Below, in pieces: positions 1 to 7,083 of a stretch of 20,996 nt of DNA. Both the position numbers and the translations under genes were made by a program. The DNA lies in the NCBI GenBank assembly GCA_031406385.1, contig JANOHI010000006.1:1-20996 (forward strand), written 5' to 3'. The stretch is from JANLQX01 sp031406385 (lineage in GTDB: Bacteria > Actinomycetota > Acidimicrobiia > Acidimicrobiales > JANYDT01). A model generated the notes under the pieces. That model searched no databases, had not been told where the DNA came from, and saw only the letters and a program-made list of their open reading frames with translations. Each line of letters begins with the position of its first letter. The stretch's first letter is position 1.

Positions 1-44
1 TCGTTGTAGGTCCTGCGCTGTCCGAAGGATCGATGCCACAGGAG

Positions 45-63
45 CTTCCGACTCAGTGCACTA
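45..63. repeat. Distant inverted copy of the 2457-2475 repeat arm
   Basis: The 19 bases here are the exact reverse complement of 2457-2475 (seen directly). The two copies lie about 2.4 kb apart and flank the two oxidoreductase genes. Matching stops abruptly on both sides. The rest of 1-163 shows no coding signal that I can support. Confidence 0.75.
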
Positions 64-163
64 GCCGAACGGTTCCCAGTCACATACGGACGGGTGAACC
101 CTTGGAGTCTTGGACGAGAAGTGGGTACGGGAGTGCCTCGGGGTGTCCGATGATGGAGGGACC

Positions 164-1285
164 ATGCGTCTCGCCATCATCGGCTGCGGCTATGTCGCCG
201 ACTACTACCTCCGAACCCTTCCCTTGCATCCAGAACTCACCATCGCCGGGATCTGTGATCGTGACCCGGCCAGGATGGCGAACCTCGCCGCGAACTATGC
301 GGTCGGTCGAAGGTTCAGCGAGGTGGCAGAGGTTTGTGCCGACCCGGACATCGACCTCGTCGTAAACCTGACGAACCCCAAGGATCACTTCGAGGTGTCG
401 CTCGCCGCACTCCAAGCCGGGAAGCACGTGTACTCGGAGAAGCCGTTGGCAATGGAGATGGGCCAAGCCCGTCAGCTCGCCGACCTTGCCACCGAACGGG
501 GTCTGCAGCTCTCCAGCGCCCCGTGCAGCGTCCTGGGGGAAACGGCGCAGACCGTCTGGAAGGCTCTGCGCGAGCAGAAGGTCGGCCGAGTGCGGCTCGT
601 CTACGCCGAAATGGACGACGGTCTTGTGCACAAAATGCCCTACACGAAATGGCTCTCAATGACTGGCACGCCGTGGCCGTTCAAGGATGAGTTCGAAGTG
701 GGCTGCACGCTCGAGCACGCTGGCTACTACACCACGTGGCTCACGACCTTCTTCGGTCCAGCGGTGTCAGTCACGGCGTTCGCCGTGCCCCTGATTCCGG
801 ACAAGGGCGTGCATGTCGATGTGGTGAGTCCTGACTTCTCCGTGGCCGCGATTTCCTTCACGTCCGGTGTTGTCGCCCGCCTCACCTGCGGCATCGTCGG
901 ATCCCACAATCATTCGCTTCAGGTCTTCGGTGACGAAGGGACCCTTGAGGTACCGGACTCGTGGTTCTTCGGATCGCCGGTCGCGATCCGCAAGTCGCTG
1001 AACGTGCTTCGAAAACGCCTCGAAGGCAAGCTCGTCCGCAAGGTGCCACTCGTGCGCCCGGTCGAGAAGTTCGATTATCGCGGGGCCCAGCAGATCGACT
1101 TCGCCCGAGGCATCGCCGAATTGGCGGCCGCGGTCCGAGAGGGTCGCCGGTCTCGCCTGGCGACGGACTTCTCCTTGCACAACAACGAGCTTGTGCTGGC
1201 CATCTCCCAGTCGGCCTCGACGTCGATGCCGTACGCGATGACCACGACGTTCGTGCCGCCGACGCCGATGGACTGGGCCATATGA
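164..1285 (+). CDS. Gfo/Idh/MocA family NAD(P)-dependent oxidoreductase
   Basis: Cytosolic oxidoreductase of 373 residues, a usual length for the family, probably acting on a sugar, inositol or related polyol; the substrate cannot be read from sequence. The N-terminus carries the Rossmann dinucleotide motif GCGYVAD (residues 7-13). The family's EKP motif is at 92-94 in 'YSEKPLAM', where the Lys is the usual catalytic/cofactor residue. A C-terminal alpha/beta substrate domain follows. The ATG at 164 is chosen because the Rossmann strand begins right after it and GGAGGG lies at 155-160, although that spacing is short. A TTG at 110 would add 18 residues unlike the family. The stop overlaps the next gene by four bases (ATGA), so the two are probably co-translated. 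Family assignment is firm; specific function is unknown. Confidence 0.9.
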   Translation: MRLAIIGCGYVADYYLRTLPLHPELTIAGICDRDPARMANLAANYAVGRRFSEVAEVCADPDIDLVVNLTNPKDHFEVSLAALQAGKHVYSEKPLAMEMGQARQLADLATERGLQLSSAPCSVLGETAQTVWKALREQKVGRVRLVYAEMDDGLVHKMPYTKWLSMTGTPWPFKDEFEVGCTLEHAGYYTTWLTTFFGPAVSVTAFAVPLIPDKGVHVDVVSPDFSVAAISFTSGVVARLTCGIVGSHNHSLQVFGDEGTLEVPDSWFFGSPVAIRKSLNVLRKRLEGKLVRKVPLVRPVEKFDYRGAQQIDFARGIAELAAAVREGRRSRLATDFSLHNNELVLAISQSASTSMPYAMTTTFVPPTPMDWAI

Positions 1286-2424
1286 TCCCGACACTCCGAT
1301 GGGGGATTCTCGGACCCGGCGGGATCGCTGAGTCTTTCGCGAACGACCTCGCACTCGTGCCCGGTGCGCAACTGGTCGCGGTGGGCTCGCGCAATCGCGA
1401 GCGCGCAGTTGCGTTCGCTGCGCGGCGCGCCATTCCATATGCGCACGGATCATATGAGGCGCTTGTCGCCGATCCGGCAGTGGACATTGTGTATGTCGCG
1501 ACCCCGCACAGCCGCCATGCCGACGACATGCTCCTGTGCCTTGCGGCAGGAAAGCATGTACTTGTCGAGAAGCCGTTCACCGTGACGGGTGATCAAGCGC
1601 GGGGGGTGGCCGAGGCCGCTCGTGCAAGCGGTCGCTTCGCGATGGAAGCTGTGTGGACGCGCTTCTTTCCGCTGTTCGAAAAGGTTCGTGAGCTGATCAT
1701 CAGTGGGCGTATCGGTTCGGTCATTGAATTGCGGGCCGATTTCGGCAACGTCGTTCCCTATGACCCCGAACACCGTCTCTGGAATCCGGCCCTCGCCGGC
1801 GGAGCGCTGCTTGACCTCGGCATCTATCCTCTGACCTGGGCCGTCGGTCTTCTTGGCTGGCCGCAGTCTGTCGAGGCCGATGCCTCGGTCGCTCCGAACG
1901 GTGTCGACGAAGCCACCGGTATGCGACTCCTCCATGAAGGGGGAGCGGTGTCTCTCCTGCACGTGTCGCAGCGACGTCACACGCCCACTCGTGTCGTGGT
2001 CGAAGGCTCGGAGGGACGCATCACCATCGCCGCCCCCCTGTACGCCCCCAGACGTGTGACGGTGTCTCACCATCACGTTCACGGCAGCGCCCGGACCTCG
2101 TGGTCCCGGCCGTTGGCCGATCTTGATCAGGTTGGCTCGCCGATGCTCGGTCTGGCAGATCGTCTCCCGGCGAAGCTCATCCGGGTCTGGGGAAGCGGTC
2201 CGTCGCGACGCCTTCGCAATCGCATTGCCGAGCAGGTTGCGCCGACCGAACCGCTGGTCGACGTGTCGCCGGGGGACGGCTACCGCTACGAGGCCGAGGA
2301 ATGCGGGCGATGCATTGCATCCGGACTGACCGAGTCGCCGGTGTGGACGCTCGACGATTCGGTACGAATGATGGGACTCCTCGACGATGTCCGCCGACTC
2401 AGCGCCAGTGGTTCTGCGGTCTGA
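1282..2424 (+). CDS. Gfo/Idh/MocA family oxidoreductase, dihydrodiol dehydrogenase-like
   Basis: A second Gfo/Idh/MocA enzyme (380 residues), translationally coupled to the first through ATGA at 1282-1285. The Rossmann motif GILGPGGIA is near the N-terminus. The EKP motif is at residues 96-98 within 'HVLVEKPFTVT'. 'EAVWTRFFP' and 'GGALLDLGIYPL' resemble the trans-1,2-dihydrobenzene-1,2-diol dehydrogenase / xylose dehydrogenase subgroup, which suggests NADP-linked sugar or diol oxidation, but the substrate is inferred only. The open frame extends upstream to 961 inside the previous gene. The ATG at 1282 is preferred because the Rossmann strand starts there. The two genes share the fold but are not near-identical, so they look like an old paralogous pair or partners in one pathway. 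Confidence 0.9.
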   Translation: MIPTLRWGILGPGGIAESFANDLALVPGAQLVAVGSRNRERAVAFAARRAIPYAHGSYEALVADPAVDIVYVATPHSRHADDMLLCLAAGKHVLVEKPFTVTGDQARGVAEAARASGRFAMEAVWTRFFPLFEKVRELIISGRIGSVIELRADFGNVVPYDPEHRLWNPALAGGALLDLGIYPLTWAVGLLGWPQSVEADASVAPNGVDEATGMRLLHEGGAVSLLHVSQRRHTPTRVVVEGSEGRITIAAPLYAPRRVTVSHHHVHGSARTSWSRPLADLDQVGSPMLGLADRLPAKLIRVWGSGPSRRLRNRIAEQVAPTEPLVDVSPGDGYRYEAEECGRCIASGLTESPVWTLDDSVRMMGLLDDVRRLSASGSAV

Positions 2425-2456
2425 AGAGTTCCGTCCCCGAGCCCGGGCGGTGCTGG

Positions 2457-2509
2457 TAGTGCACTGAGTCGGAAGTTGCTTTCACGTCGAAACTTCCGAG
2501 GGTGCATGA
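2457..2509. repeat. Imperfect palindromic repeat (REP-like), intergenic
   Basis: The 153-base gap 2425-2577 has no gene. It holds a hairpin whose inner stem TCGGAAGTT (2469-2477) pairs with AACTTCCGA (2491-2499), nine pairs around a 13-base loop. An outer stem TGCAC (2460-2464) pairs with GTGCA (2502-2506). The left arm 2457-2475 recurs exactly, inverted, at 45-63. There is no following T-tract, so a terminator role for the gene ending at 2424 is possible but not clear. It resembles a dispersed palindromic element; copy number elsewhere cannot be judged here. Confidence 0.6.
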
Positions 2510-2528
2510 AGCACGAGGAATCAGAGCA

Positions 2529-2548
2529 TTTCGACGTGAGAGGAACTT
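2529..2548. repeat. Inverted partner of 2473-2492
   Basis: This 20-base stretch matches the reverse complement of 2473-2492 at 18 of 20 positions, including the unbroken 11-mer TTTCGACGTGA. Pairing of the two arms would exclude the 2469-2499 hairpin, so the transcript could take two alternative folds. A perfect TTTTGCAAAA palindrome at 2547-2556 follows, unusually AT-rich for this window. Confidence 0.6.
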
Positions 2549-2562
2549 TTGCAAAAATGCGC

Positions 2563-2568
2563 TAGACC
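2563..2568 (+). promoter_or_regulatory. Possible -10 element of a leaderless start (aminotransferase)
   Basis: TAGACC lies nine bases before the ATG at 2578, the spacing expected if transcription starts at or next to the start codon. No Shine-Dalgarno sequence is seen there. It departs from TANNNT at the last base, so support is weak. Confidence 0.25.
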
Positions 2569-2577
2569 CGACGGCCG

Positions 2578-3771
2578 ATGCGCATCGATGCCGACACCGT
2601 TACCCGCCTTCGACGTGACACCCCCGGTGTGTCAGGCGTCGTCCACCTGAACAACGCCGGTGCCGCGCTCCCGTCGGTGCAGACGCTCGATGCCCAGATC
2701 GCCCACCTGCGCGTCGAAGCGTCCGTTGGCGGTTACGAGGCAAAGAACGCGGCCTCCGAAGCGCTTGCCGCAGTGCGAACGAGCGCTGCTCGCCTGATGA
2801 ACGCATCCCCTGACGAGATCGCCATCCCCACGAGCGACACCGCGGGATGGGCGAAGGTGTTCTGGGGCTTTGCCTTCGGTGGCGGTTTTGCTGATCGACG
2901 ACGGGTCGTCATCGATCGCATCTTCTACAACTCGCACTACCTGTCCCTGCTCCAGGCGAAGAAGCAGTTCGGAATCGAGATCGTCGTGGCACCGAGTGAC
3001 CCATCGGGCCGCGTTGACGTCGACAGGTTCGCCGCATTGCTCGATGAACGGGTCGCCCTCGTCTCGATGACGATGGCACCGACGCACTCGGGGATCGTCA
3101 ATCCGGTCGCTTTAGTGGGCGCGCATACAAAAACGGCCGGCGTGCCCTACTTCGTCGACGGTTGCCAGGCTCTCGGGCAACTTGTCGTCGATGTCGAGGC
3201 GATCGGTTGCGACGCGTTGACGGGCACGGGGCGAAAGTGGCTCCGCGGCCCGCGCGGCACCGGCCTGCTGTATGTGCGACGGTCCATTCAGGACCGTTGC
3301 GACCCTCCCGGGATCGACGGGACGTCAGCGGTGTGGGAGAGCGCATCGTCGTATTCGTTGGCATCCGGTGCCGCCCGGTTCGAGGAGTTCGAAACGTCAA
3401 GCGCCGGTCAGCTCGGACTTGGCGTCGCTATCGACCAAGCGCTCGCCCTCGGCCCTGATGTCATCAGCGAGCGCGTCCAGTACCTCGCCAACAGGCTCCG
3501 CTCCGAGCTGGCTCGACGTGAACGCGTGACGGTCCAGGAGACGGCGGGCGTGTGCTCGGGGATCGTCACGTTCCTTGTGGAAGGTGTCACGCCGGCCGAG
3601 ATCGTTGCCGCGGCGTCGAGGGAAGGAATCAACATGAACGCGTCGTCGGCCCCATGGGCGCGCCTCGACCTTGAGGCACGTGGCGTCACCGGCGTTGCCC
3701 GCGTGGCACCCCACGTATACAACACCGAGGACGAGCTCGATCGGCTGCTCGCCGTGATCGACACACTCTGA
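2578..3771 (+). CDS. Class V aminotransferase family PLP enzyme (NifS/CsdA-like)
   Basis: PLP-dependent fold-type I enzyme of the aminotransferase class V / cysteine desulfurase superfamily (397 residues, usual length). 'HLNNAGAALPS' begins the fold. 'YFVDGCQALGQ' provides the Asp (D194) that contacts the PLP pyridine nitrogen and Q197. 'GRKWLRGPRGTG' provides the Schiff-base lysine K220. 'HVYNTEDELDRLL' is the typical C-terminal motif. No desulfurase-type mobile Cys loop is evident, and no SufU/IscU gene is adjacent. A role in amino-acid metabolism (epimerase, lyase or transaminase) is therefore as likely as sulfur transfer. It stands alone: 153 bases after the previous gene and 51 before the next start. 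No clear ribosome-binding site precedes the ATG. Confidence 0.88.
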   Translation: MRIDADTVTRLRRDTPGVSGVVHLNNAGAALPSVQTLDAQIAHLRVEASVGGYEAKNAASEALAAVRTSAARLMNASPDEIAIPTSDTAGWAKVFWGFAFGGGFADRRRVVIDRIFYNSHYLSLLQAKKQFGIEIVVAPSDPSGRVDVDRFAALLDERVALVSMTMAPTHSGIVNPVALVGAHTKTAGVPYFVDGCQALGQLVVDVEAIGCDALTGTGRKWLRGPRGTGLLYVRRSIQDRCDPPGIDGTSAVWESASSYSLASGAARFEEFETSSAGQLGLGVAIDQALALGPDVISERVQYLANRLRSELARRERVTVQETAGVCSGIVTFLVEGVTPAEIVAAASREGINMNASSAPWARLDLEARGVTGVARVAPHVYNTEDELDRLLAVIDTL

Positions 3772-3808
3772 GGTAGGTGTGGCTTGGGGAAGCGGCCCCC
3801 GGTCCCGG

Positions 3809-3814
3809 TAGCGT
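3809..3814 (+). promoter_or_regulatory. Possible -10 element (TAGCGT) for leaderless quinone-reductase transcript
   Basis: TAGCGT fits the actinobacterial TANNNT -10 pattern. It sits eight bases before the ATG at 3823, which has no Shine-Dalgarno sequence. A convincing -35 box is not seen. The layout resembles that before xerC. Confidence 0.35.
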
Positions 3815-3822
3815 CTTGGTCC

Positions 3823-4812
3823 ATGCGCGCGCTCCGCCTCCACGAACTCGGTGAACCCGTCGACGTCCTCCGGATCGAGGAGCTGCCAACCCCTGTCCCC
3901 GGACCGGGCGAAGTGCGGGTCGACGTCGCAGCCGCTGCGCTGAACTTTCCCGACGTGCTGCTGTGCCGCGGCCAGTACCAGGAGAAGCCGCCGTTGCCGT
4001 TCACGCCCGGCGTTGAGATGTCGGGTGTGGTCTCGGCGATCGGCGAAGGTGTCACGCGCTTTGCCGTCGGCGACCGCGTGTTGGGGAGTCCGAACTTCGT
4101 TACCGGTGGCTTGACCGAACAGACCATTGCCCATGAGCGAGGTCTCGCCAAGCTCGTCGACACGATGGACTTCGACGCCGCCGCGGCGCTCCGCATCACC
4201 TATCACACCGGCCACGTAGCCCTTCATCGCCGCGCCAACCTGCAGCGGGGCGAAACGGTCCTCGTGCATGCCGGTGCGGGGGGAGTGGGCAGCGCCGCCA
4301 TCCAGCTCGCAAAGGCCCACGGCTGCACGGTGATCGCCACAGCCGGTGGACCGGACAAGGTCGAGGTCTGTCGCCAACTTGGCGCCGACTTGGCCATCGA
4401 CTACCGCGCCAATGACTTCGTCGACGCCGTCAAGGAGTTCACCGGAGGTCGTGGCGCCGACGTGATCTATGACCCCGTTGGCGGAGACACCTACGACCGC
4501 AGCACCAAAGTGATTGCGTGGGAGGGCCGCATCCTCATCATCGGCTTCACCAGTGGGCGGATCGCCGAGGCCAAGACCAACCACATCCTCATCAAGAACT
4601 ACTCCGTCGTCGGCGTCCACTGGGGTGCCTACACCCGTCACGAACCGCAGATCAACGATGTGATCCACGACGACCTGATGGCGCTGCACGCGGCCGGCAA
4701 GATCAACCCCCTCGTCAGTGAGCGGGTTGGCCTTGCCGACGCTGCAGACGCGCTTGCCCGGCTCGGTGATCGGGGAACGGTCGGCAAGATCGTCGTGCAC
4801 CCGAGTCAGTGA
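3823..4812 (+). CDS. Zinc-independent NAD(P)H:quinone oxidoreductase family (MDR superfamily)
   Basis: Medium-chain dehydrogenase/reductase of the quinone oxidoreductase (QOR/zeta-crystallin-like) branch, 329 residues. It likely reduces quinones or enones with NADPH in the cytosol. The N-terminal GroES-like domain has 'ALNFPDVLLCRGQY' (39-52). The nucleotide-binding motif is HAGAGGVGSAAIQLAKA (149-165). There is no structural-zinc Cys cluster and no catalytic Zn ligand set, as expected for this branch. The frame is open from a TTG at 3784, but the ATG at 3823 fits the family N-terminus (MRALRLHELG). Its stop overlaps the GTG start of trmD (GTGA, 4809-4812), so the two are probably co-translated although functionally unrelated. 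Confidence 0.9.
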   Translation: MRALRLHELGEPVDVLRIEELPTPVPGPGEVRVDVAAAALNFPDVLLCRGQYQEKPPLPFTPGVEMSGVVSAIGEGVTRFAVGDRVLGSPNFVTGGLTEQTIAHERGLAKLVDTMDFDAAAALRITYHTGHVALHRRANLQRGETVLVHAGAGGVGSAAIQLAKAHGCTVIATAGGPDKVEVCRQLGADLAIDYRANDFVDAVKEFTGGRGADVIYDPVGGDTYDRSTKVIAWEGRILIIGFTSGRIAEAKTNHILIKNYSVVGVHWGAYTRHEPQINDVIHDDLMALHAAGKINPLVSERVGLADAADALARLGDRGTVGKIVVHPSQ

Positions 4813-5615
4813 CCGGCCCGGTGACCAACCCGGCTGCAGCGCCACCGCGCATCAGCGTCTTCACACTCTTCCCTGACCTGGTCGAGGCCCATGCCTCGAC
4901 GAGTCTTCTCGGCCGGGCCCGTGCCGCCGGTGTTCTCGAGGTGCATGCCCACGACCTCCGCCGATTCGGTGTCGGGGTCCACAACGCCGTCGACGACGCG
5001 CCGTTCGGCGGGGGCGCCGGCATGGTTCTCGCGCCCGGGCCGGTATTTGTCGCCGTCGAGACGGCGATTTCTGAAGGCACGGCATCTCGTCCGGTTCTGC
5101 TCCTTGGGCCCGGCGGCCGCACGCTGACCCAGAGCGTGGCCCACGAACTCGCCGAGCTTCTGGTACGGAGCGGGGGCTTCTCGCTGATCTGCGGAAGGTA
5201 CGAGGGATTCGATCAACGGATCCATGACCACCTCGCCGATGGCGAGCTGTCCCTGGGCGACGTGGTGCTCGGCGGGGGCGAGGTGGCCGCCATGGCCGTG
5301 GCCGAAGCGGTCGGTCGCCTCGTGCCTGGCGTGATGGGCAATGCCGACTCGAGCATCGTCGAGAGCTTTTCCGACGGACTGCTTGAGCATCCTCAGTACA
5401 CCCGACCCGCCGAATTCCGCGGTTGGGAGGTGCCCGAGGTGCTCCGATCGGGCGATCACGCCAAGGTGGAACGCTGGCGCCACGTCCAGGCCATCGTCCG
5501 GACGGCCCGTGATCGTCCAGGTCTTTTCGCTGCTCGAGGTGGGCTGACGGCGGGCGAGGAGAAGTGGTTCCGGGAGTTCGGGATCACGGCTCCCGAGGCC
5601 CCGACAACCGAGTAA
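4809..5615 (+). CDS. trmD: tRNA (guanine-37-N1)-methyltransferase TrmD
   Basis: Transfers methyl from S-adenosylmethionine to N1 of G37, next to the anticodon of tRNAs reading CNN codons, preventing +1 frameshifts. It is a SPOUT-class dimeric knot enzyme of 268 residues. Diagnostic segments are 'VDDAPFGGGAGMVL' (61-74), 'LLGPGGRTLTQ' (98-108), 'ICGRYEGFDQRI' (127-138) and the knot strand 'LSLGDVVLGGGEVAAM' (147-162), followed by the C-terminal 'LEHPQYTRP' segment. It starts at GTG inside the stop of the preceding gene; a second in-frame GTG at 4821 is also possible, since the first ~12 residues are not conserved. rplS follows, the classical trmD-rplS order, although rimM and rpsP are not just upstream as in many bacteria. 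Confidence 0.96.
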   Translation: MTGPVTNPAAAPPRISVFTLFPDLVEAHASTSLLGRARAAGVLEVHAHDLRRFGVGVHNAVDDAPFGGGAGMVLAPGPVFVAVETAISEGTASRPVLLLGPGGRTLTQSVAHELAELLVRSGGFSLICGRYEGFDQRIHDHLADGELSLGDVVLGGGEVAAMAVAEAVGRLVPGVMGNADSSIVESFSDGLLEHPQYTRPAEFRGWEVPEVLRSGDHAKVERWRHVQAIVRTARDRPGLFAARGGLTAGEEKWFREFGITAPEAPTTE

Positions 5616-5646
5616 CCTTGCTCGGCCTCAAGAAATCGACACCGGG

Positions 5647-5669
5647 CTGGTGCGGACGCCGTCCGCCAG
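5647..5669 (+). other. Hairpin in the trmD-rplS spacer
   Basis: GCGGAC (5652-5657) and GTCCGC (5661-5666) form a six-pair stem with a GCC loop, and flanking CTG/CAG can extend it past a small bulge. There is no T-tract after it. It could modulate rplS expression or be incidental. Confidence 0.35.
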
Positions 5670-5699
5670 CGAAGCTCGGCAATCCCCGGAGTAATCGAC

Positions 5700-6050
5700 A
5701 TGCACCTGACCGACTTCATCGACAAGGCCGGCCTCAAGGCCGACGTTCCGGACTTCCAGGCCGGTGACCTCGTGAAGGTGCACGTGCGTGTTGTCGAAGG
5801 CAACAAAGAACGCGTCCAGATCTTCCAGGGACACGTCATCGGCCGCTCCGGCGACGGCATCCGCGAGACCTTCAAGGTCCGCAAGGTCAGCTACGGCGTC
5901 GGCGTCGAGCGCACCTTCCCGGTGCACGCACCGACCATCTCGATGATCGAGGTGGTCACCAAGGGCGATGTCCGTCGCGCCAAGCTGTACTACCTCCGTG
6001 ACCTGCAGGGCAAGGCCGCGAAGATCAAGGAGAAGCGGGTCAGCCGCTGA
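5700..6050 (+). CDS. rplS: 50S ribosomal protein L19
   Basis: Large-subunit protein at the 30S-50S interface, 116 residues, normal length. 'GDLVKVHVRVVEGNKERVQ', 'FQGHVIGRSGDGIRETFKVRK' (split here only for description) and the C-terminal 'RRAKLYYLRDLQGKAAKIKEK' region together identify L19 without doubt. The ATG at 5700 is preceded by GGAG at 5688-5691 with eight bases between. Its TGA stop shares bases with the proposed CTG start of lepB. Confidence 0.97.
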   Translation: MHLTDFIDKAGLKADVPDFQAGDLVKVHVRVVEGNKERVQIFQGHVIGRSGDGIRETFKVRKVSYGVGVERTFPVHAPTISMIEVVTKGDVRRAKLYYLRDLQGKAAKIKEKRVSR

Positions 6051-6766
6051 GTTCGCTGGACGAGTCGCAGCCGCCGGCACACGGCGATCCACCGCCTGAT
6101 CCGGTTTCTGCCGTTCCGGCGGACGCAAGCCTTTCCACTACTGTTCGCTCCCCGGCCCGAAGATTCGTTCCGACGCTTCGCGACCTCCGCGAATACGCGG
6201 TTCTCGCGGTTGTCGCCGTTGTTCTCGCCTCACTTATCCGCGCCTTCGTCGGTCTGGCCTTCTACATCCCGTCGCCGTCGATGACGCCGACGCTGAAGAT
6301 CAACGATCGGGTGCTCGTGTCACGGGTGACGTACCGGGTCCGCGATCCCCGGCGCAGCGACATCGTCGTGTTCGACAACCCCGATTACAACGGACCGAAG
6401 GCCAACGCGTTCGCCCGTCCACTTCAGTCGGTGTTCGAGCTCGTCGGAGCCCGCCAGCGCAAGGACCGCCACTTCATCAAGCGTGTCATCGGGCTGCCCG
6501 GCGAGACGGTGGAAGTCAAGGAGGGTTCGGTGTGGATCAATGATGAGAGGCTGGCCGAGCCGTGGCTCCCCAAGGGCGTCACGACCGAGTGGCCGGAGGG
6601 CAGGAAGCTCACGGTCCCGAAGGACTCCTATTGGGTCATGGGCGACAACCGTGACGATTCGAAAGACAGTCGCTACTTCGACACCACGCATTTCATAAAG
6701 CGCTCGGCCATCGTCGGTCCGGCCGTGCTGCGAGTGTGGCCGCCGAGCCGGTTCGGCCATCCGTAA
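6047..6766 (+). CDS. lepB: Signal peptidase I, apparent CTG start
   Basis: Membrane-bound type I signal peptidase that cleaves Sec/Tat signal peptides on the outer face of the cytoplasmic membrane. After a Pro/Asp-rich cytosolic stretch there is one transmembrane segment (about residues 52-75, 'YAVLAVVAVVLASLIRAFVG'). The catalytic Ser is S78 in 'IPSPSMTPTL', the general-base Lys is K145 in 'HFIKRVIGLPGE', and box E is 'GDNRDDSKDSR'. About 239 residues. The first ATG in frame (6281) lies just after the catalytic Ser, so it cannot be the start. Between the in-frame stop at 5999-6001 and 6281 there is no ATG, GTG or TTG. The best start is CTG at 6047, overlapping the rplS stop as CTGA, with AAGGAG at 6027-6032; a CTG at 6056 is the alternative. 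Identity is certain, start is inferred. Confidence 0.88.
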   Translation: MSSLDESQPPAHGDPPPDPVSAVPADASLSTTVRSPARRFVPTLRDLREYAVLAVVAVVLASLIRAFVGLAFYIPSPSMTPTLKINDRVLVSRVTYRVRDPRRSDIVVFDNPDYNGPKANAFARPLQSVFELVGARQRKDRHFIKRVIGLPGETVEVKEGSVWINDERLAEPWLPKGVTTEWPEGRKLTVPKDSYWVMGDNRDDSKDSRYFDTTHFIKRSAIVGPAVLRVWPPSRFGHP

Positions 6767-6780
6767 CGAGATGGATTTGA

Positions 6781-7083
6781 ATGAGCGCTGAAGATCTTGA
6801 GCGGTACGAGTCGGAACTCGAGCTGCAACTGTTCCGGGAATACAAGGACGTCGTCAAGACCTACACGAACATCGTGGAAACCGAGCGACGGTTCTATCTG
6901 GCGAACGGGGTGAAGGTCGAGCCGCGCACCGATGGTTCTGGCCGCAGCTGGTTCGAGCTGGAACTGACCGATGCGTGGGTTTGGGATATCTATCGGCCGG
7001 GTCCCGCCCGGTTTGTCGCCAAGGTTCGTGTTCTCACGTTCCGCGACGTAAACATCGAAACCCTCTCGCCATCTGAAGACTGA
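6781..7083 (+). CDS. DUF2469 family protein (M. tuberculosis Rv2901c-like)
   Basis: Small conserved actinobacterial protein of 100 residues with no known function. 'MSAEDLERYESELELQLFRE', 'VVETERRFYLANGVKVEPR' and 'DAWVWDIYRPGPARFV' match the family as I know it from Rv2901c, which also sits in the rplS-lepB neighbourhood. It is acidic with no signal peptide or membrane segment, so presumably cytosolic. It starts 14 bases after lepB and its TGA overlaps the next ATG (TGATG, 7081-7085), which implies co-translation with the UPF0102 gene. The rnhB gene often found between lepB and this gene is absent. Confidence 0.92.
   Translation: MSAEDLERYESELELQLFREYKDVVKTYTNIVETERRFYLANGVKVEPRTDGSGRSWFELELTDAWVWDIYRPGPARFVAKVRVLTFRDVNIETLSPSED

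Noticed and set aside
110..163. TTG start at 110 for the first oxidoreductase
   Set aside because: It adds 18 residues with no family likeness; the ATG at 164 opens directly into the Rossmann motif and has GGAGGG before it.
3397..4845. 482-codon minus-strand open frame opposite the aminotransferase and quinone reductase genes
   Set aside because: No domain seen, and the opposite strand encodes two clear enzymes whose motifs account for the sequence.
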